DNA of 64,000 nt from the NCBI RefSeq assembly GCF_014652855.1, contig NZ_BMZP01000015.1:48253-112252 (forward strand). Direction: 5' to 3'. The stretch comes from Novosphingobium pokkalii (GTDB lineage Bacteria > Pseudomonadota > Alphaproteobacteria > Sphingomonadales > Sphingomonadaceae). The first letter of the stretch is position 1, and each line of letters starts with the position of its first letter. The notes beneath the pieces are model-generated. The model was not told the DNA's origin. It did no database searches and worked only from the letters and a program-made list of their open reading frames with translations. This document shows, one piece after another, positions 61,127 to 64,000 of the stretch. A program made the translations under genes and the position numbers.

Positions 61127-62071
61127 ATGGACGACAGACCCGATCTTGGAAACGTGATGGCGATGATGTCGTTCGCCGCGGTGGTCAGCACCGGGGGCTT
61201 TTCCAGCGCCGCTACGATGCTGGGGTATTCCAAGGCCGCGGTCAGCCGCCAGATCGCCAAGCTCGAACAGAGCATCGGCGTGCGCCTGCTGGACCGCACG
61301 ACGCGCTCGGTAACGTTGACGCCGGCGGGCCGCGAAATGTACGCGCGCTGTGCCCGCATTGTCGAGGAGGTCAACGACGCCAACCAGGTGATGACCGGGA
61401 TGCTCTCCAAGCCGCGCGGCGAGCTCAAGGTCAACGCTCCGGTGGTATCCTCGCTGTTCGATCTCACCACGATCCTGCCGCGCTTCCTCCAGACCTATCC
61501 TGACGTGCGCCTGTTCGTGAACCTGTCGGACAGCAAGGTTGACTTGCTCAAGGGCCGCTTCGACGTGGTGTTCTGGATGGGCGATACGTTCGATTCCAGC
61601 CTGGAATCGGTGCAGTTGCGCAGCTATCCGATGGCACTGGTCGCAGCGCGCTCCTACCTCGACCGCGCCGGGCGCCCCTCGGCCGCCAACGACCTCAAGG
61701 TGCACACCTGCATCGTCGAAACGCACATCTCCAAGGTTGGCGAGTGGCGCCTGTCGGAAGATACCACGGTTGCCGTCAATCGCGGGCCGCTCACCAGCAA
61801 CTCGGTGCGCATGGCGCGCGAGGCCACGCTCGAGGGCCTGGGCATCAGCTACCTGCCGCGCTTCCTTGTTGAGGACGACATCGCCGCCCGTCGCCTCGAA
61901 GTCCTGCTGCCCGACCTCGTGAACGAGCGGATTCCACTGCATGTGGTATTCCCGCGCGGCAACTACGCGCTGTCAAAGGTGCGCGCCTTTGTCGATTTCG
62001 TGCGCGCCGAGATGGCCGATCAGGAAGACGGCGCCGCTGCGCCGATGCTGGGGTTGGCCACCGCGATCTAA
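61127..62071 (+). CDS. LysR-family transcriptional regulator
   Basis: 314 residues. N-terminal helix-turn-helix MMSFAAVVSTGGFSSAATMLGYSKAAVSRQIAKLEQSIGVRLLDRTTRSVTLTPAGREMY; effector domain with FVNLSDSKVDLLKGRFDVVFWMG. Belongs to the AaeR/DsdC-like short LysR group. ATG at 61127 is set by GGGAG; in-frame starts at 61073 and 61082 lack a site. Regulates the divergent aminotransferase most likely, perhaps the MFS gene too. Last gene before the mobile-element scar. Confidence 0.9.
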   Translation: MDDRPDLGNVMAMMSFAAVVSTGGFSSAATMLGYSKAAVSRQIAKLEQSIGVRLLDRTTRSVTLTPAGREMYARCARIVEEVNDANQVMTGMLSKPRGELKVNAPVVSSLFDLTTILPRFLQTYPDVRLFVNLSDSKVDLLKGRFDVVFWMGDTFDSSLESVQLRSYPMALVAARSYLDRAGRPSAANDLKVHTCIVETHISKVGEWRLSEDTTVAVNRGPLTSNSVRMAREATLEGLGISYLPRFLVEDDIAARRLEVLLPDLVNERIPLHVVFPRGNYALSKVRAFVDFVRAEMADQEDGAAAPMLGLATAI

Positions 62072-62098
62072 TCACCGGACGTATCGGCATGGACTTCA

Positions 62099-62120
62099 GG
62101 GGCTAACTCAAATTCCGTGC
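62099..62120 (+). repeat. Left terminal inverted repeat of ISL3-like element
   Basis: Begins GGGGCTAACTC and ends CCGTGC; pairs with the repeat at 62740-62761 at 17 of 22 positions. Confidence 0.65.
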
Positions 62121-62184
62121 AAATTTGACGTTCCCGCGCTGCGTCGGGCCCACTCCACCGGGGTTCAGCAAGGAGTGAACGTCG

Positions 62185-62731
62185 ATGGCCTCGAAAGCAT
62201 GGGATAGTAGCCTGCAGGGACCAGGTCTGATCTTGGAAAGCCGAACTGTGATTGACGGGATTGTCGAGACGTTGGGCCACTTGGTGGCGGAGGGGGCGAA
62301 CTGCCCGGACTACACGACGCACTAAAACTCGCTCCGGCAGTGCCGGGCTCAGTGCATAGAACATAGTGCGCTACATGGCCACCGAGGGCGACGCTGGCTC
62401 AGTTAAGACTGTTCTGATTAACGCGGTAATCCAAAAGGCTGTGCCGGCGCTGATCACCGCACGCGCGGCTCTCAACCGCTTCCACGCGATGAAGCGCTCG
62501 AAAGACAAGGCACGGCTCGATCCATGGATCGCCATAGCGACCGAGACCAAGCTTGCGGCATTCGCTGCCGGCGTCGAGGCCGACAGTGATGCCGTTGCTG
62601 CCGCGATCTCAACACCGTGGTCGAACGGCCAGGTCGAGGGCAAGGTCAACCGCTTGAAAGCAATCAAGCGACAGCCGTATGGGCGCGCCAAAATAGATCT
62701 GCTCAAGCCCGGGGTGATGGCACCCCCATGA
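62185..62731 (+). pseudogene. ISL3-family transposase remnant
   Basis: The first piece (62185-62325, 46 codons) reads MASKAWDSSLQGPGLILES and ends ACPDY-like (GANCPDYTTH, stop), matching the start of ISL3 transposases where the zinc finger CPDC begins. The second piece (62366-62731) in another frame has AALNRFHAMKRSKDKARLD and PWSNGQVEGKVNRLKAIKRQ, the ISL3 C-terminus. The DDE middle, about 250 residues, is missing. Not functional. Confidence 0.75.
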
Positions 62732-62739
62732 TCCGAAGT

Positions 62740-62761
62740 GCACGAAATTCGAGGCAGACCC
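62740..62761 (-). repeat. Right terminal inverted repeat of ISL3-like element
   Basis: Reverse complement begins GGGTCTGCCTC and ends TTCGTGC. The next 20 bases (AATTTTGCACGCCG) resemble IS21-type end repeats, which may be the scar of another element. Confidence 0.65.
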
Positions 62762-62788
62762 AATTTTGCACGCCGTTCCACAATTGTT

Positions 62789-63154
62789 AACCCACAAGGC
62801 GTTGGGCTGAGCAACGCGAAACGGGCGGTTGACCTTGTCGAGCGGACACGGTGCCTTGGGATTGTTGACAGTCGTGATCTTCTTCTTGCTACTATAAGCG
62901 CCTGCCAGACCCATGGTGCGCATCAGTCGTTCCACCGTGCTTTTGGCAATCGCAACGCCTTCGCGCCGCAATTGGTACCAAACCTTGCGCGAGCCATAGA
63001 TACGGCAATTGACTTCATGAGCGCGCTTGATCTGCCCGCGCATCTCCTCGTCGCTGCGCATACGCGCTGGGCGCCTATCGGGATCTCCATCAGGGTCAGA
63101 GATCTGCTGACGCTGTAAGCGGGATGGGAACTCACCTATCCGGTGCGGTCGCAC
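62789..63154 (-). pseudogene. IS3-family transposase OrfB fragment
   Basis: About 120 codons of the OrfB N-terminus: RSDEEMRGQIKRAHEVNCRIYGSRKVWYQLRREGVAIAKSTVERLMRTMGLAG and PLDKVNRPFRVAQPNALWV. Homology stops at NALWV, just before the expected DFTY catalytic block, where the sequence runs into the ISL3-like element. The catalytic core is absent, so it is dead. No orfA seen upstream. Confidence 0.78.
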
Positions 63155-63546
63155 AGAAGCCCGATTCCGCGGCTACGACGACGCGATCTTGTCGGGCGAA
63201 TCACCCTTAAAGTCGGGCTGCTTTCAGGCAGTATCGGACGTCGCAAGACGCGAACCTGCTCAGCAAAAAAGTCCGAGGGTATCGAGGAGGGTATCGCTCC
63301 CCAGAGTGGGTGGAAAAGCGGCGGATTTCTGCGCTTTTAGAGCCCAATTTCGAGTCCTCTCCTGGCACCACTTTCTCTCCCGGACATGTCCGGGAACGTC
63401 CAGCAAGAAGCTGGTTTCAAAGCATAAATTCGTCGAAAATCGCTGGTAACCGTCCGGGTTGATCCAGTGGCTTTCACCCGAAGATACACAAAATGTGTCT
63501 CTTCTCGTGTCTGCTGGATGAGCCCGGAAAATCCGGGAACACGACG
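63155..63546. other. Non-coding stretch between IS3 fragment and integrase
   Basis: No gene supported. It contains an AAAAGCG / CGCTTTT inverted repeat (63314-63320, 63332-63338), possibly a hairpin, followed by the tRNA-like end at 63349. Base composition is lower in GC than the catabolic region. Confidence 0.5.
63349..63370 (+). other. Candidate attachment site resembling a tRNA 3' end
   Basis: TTCGAGTCCTCTCCTGGCACCA resembles a T-loop, acceptor stem and CCA of a tRNA gene, but the T-stem does not pair and no complete tRNA precedes it. Its position about 180 bp upstream of the integrase fits an att core left by site-specific integration at a tRNA gene. Confidence 0.35.
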
Positions 63547-63942
63547 ATGCTCACTCAACTCCAAATCCACGCAGCGAAACCGAAGTCGAAGCCGTACACC
63601 CTTGCCGATGGGCAGGGACTCGCCCTCGCCGTCCAACCTTCTGGGGCCAAACTCTGGCGTTTTCGCTACCGATATGGCGCCATAAACAAAACGCTGCATA
63701 TCGGCCCCTGGCCGACCATCTCTCTTGCCGACGCGCGCGAAAAATGCCGCGAGGCGCGGAAGTCTATTGCCGCTGGGCTCGACCCGGTGCTCGAGAAGAA
63801 GCGCGCCAAGGTGAAGGCGCAGTTCGCGCTAGCGGTGAGCTTCAAGGAAGTCGCATTCGAATGGATTGCAAAATGCGAGCGCGAAGGCCGCGCAGAAGCT
63901 ACTCTGGATAAAATTCGATGGCTGCTGCGGATGGCGTTTTGA
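63547..63942 (+). pseudogene. P4-type tyrosine integrase, truncated after N-terminus
   Basis: 131 codons. MLTQLQIHAAKPKSKPYTLADGQGLALAVQPSGAKLWRFRYRYG is the DUF4102 arm-binding domain of P4-family integrases, followed by the start of the core-binding domain (FKEVAFEWIAKCEREGRAEATLDKIRWLLRMAF). It stops at 63940-63942 where relatives continue with PDLG-like sequence; the catalytic Arg-His-Arg-Tyr part is missing. Ribosome site is weak. It is probably interrupted by another insertion element whose left end begins at the stop. Confidence 0.8.
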
Positions 63943-64000
63943 GGTGGCCCCGCCTTCCTGGACAGATTTGCGGCGAAGTTAAGCTCAAGCCGATGTCGTC
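63940..64000 (+). mobile_element. Possible end of another insertion sequence
   Basis: Where the integrase homology breaks, the sequence turns to TGAGGTGGCCCCGCC, then TCCTGGACAG. This has the look of an IS3-family terminus of the kind starting TGA...GGCCCC...GGACAG. The window ends 61 bp in, so it cannot be confirmed. Confidence 0.3.

Larger units (their letters stand above)
62099..62761 (+). mobile_element. Internally deleted ISL3-family element
   Basis: Bounded by 22-bp inverted terminal repeats at 62099-62120 and 62740-62761 that match at 17 of 22 positions. Inside are an N-terminal and a C-terminal fragment of an ISL3-type transposase; the middle of the gene is gone, leaving 663 bp instead of about 1.4 kb. 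No matching 8-bp target duplication is seen at the edges (GGACTTCA left, AATTTTGC right). It lies directly downstream of lysR. Confidence 0.72.

Noticed and set aside
63314..63370. Complete tRNA gene
   Set aside because: Only a T-loop/CCA-like end is present; no D-arm, anticodon arm or paired T-stem can be drawn.
1..64000. CRISPR arrays, rRNA genes, riboswitches or a replication origin
   Set aside because: No regularly spaced repeats, conserved rRNA sequence or recognisable riboswitch core was seen by eye on either strand.

Overview
The window looks like a chromosomal segment of a GC-rich alphaproteobacterium, most likely a sphingomonad (Novosphingobium or Sphingobium type). This is judged from the protein families, the many TonB-dependent receptors, a SigF-NrsF metal-stress switch and dense aromatic-catabolism genes. 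No rRNA, tRNA or marker gene fixes the genus.

Layout. (1) 1-2961: a bufferin (copper-buffering peptide) regulon. It holds a bufA2-bufB operon running off the left edge, the ECF sigma factor sigF with its membrane anti-sigma nrsF, and a divergent bufA1-DoxX pair. Three promoters match GTAACC-N16-CGAA exactly, one in front of each unit. (2) 3022-14636: two TonB-receptor operons. In each the receptor overlaps a secreted partner gene by 4 bp. Between or beside them lie an HsaA-like flavin monooxygenase, a lipoprotein with one CxxCH heme motif and a membrane-tethered ToxR-like regulator. (3) 14703-19563: a gentisate-type ring-cleavage block (MarR, thioesterase, FAH-family hydrolase, bicupin dioxygenase) plus nitrilase and flavin reductase. 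(4) 19575-25539: a serine-hydrolase-like protein that has lost SxxK, a second ToxR-like regulator and three exported proteins. (5) 25619-31064: an IorAB-type arylpyruvate:ferredoxin oxidoreductase with MarR and AraC regulators. (6) 31200-42864: a forward amine/imine and side-chain block of cyclodeaminase-like protein, RidA, FAD amine oxidase, acyl-CoA ligase, thiolase-like aldolase, DUF35-SDR fusion, cyclase, permease and aldehyde dehydrogenase, with one reverse NTF2-like gene inside it. (7) 42920-46543: reverse DUF6152 and two DUF6644 genes beside a third TonB receptor. (8) 46691-56262: a reverse run of ten closely spaced catabolic genes. (9) 56473-62071: forward hydratase and SDR, then reverse MFS and transaminase, and a LysR regulator. 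(10) 62099-64000: a mobile-element scar with an internally deleted ISL3-like element, an IS3-family fragment and a truncated P4-type integrase.

Reading them together, I infer uptake of one or more plant- or amino-acid-derived aromatic compounds through dedicated receptors. Hydrolases and the nitrilase would remove side groups, and the amine oxidase/RidA/cyclodeaminase set would handle nitrogen. Aldehyde dehydrogenases, IorAB, the ligase and the thiolase/DUF35 pair would shorten side chains, and ring cleavage would run through the gentisate dioxygenase and the hydratase. The substrate cannot be read from sequence. Several proteins lack canonical catalytic residues (the beta-lactamase-like protein, the thiolase and three SDRs), and a 48-bp promoter module is shared by two receptors. 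These are the best candidates for undescribed biology.
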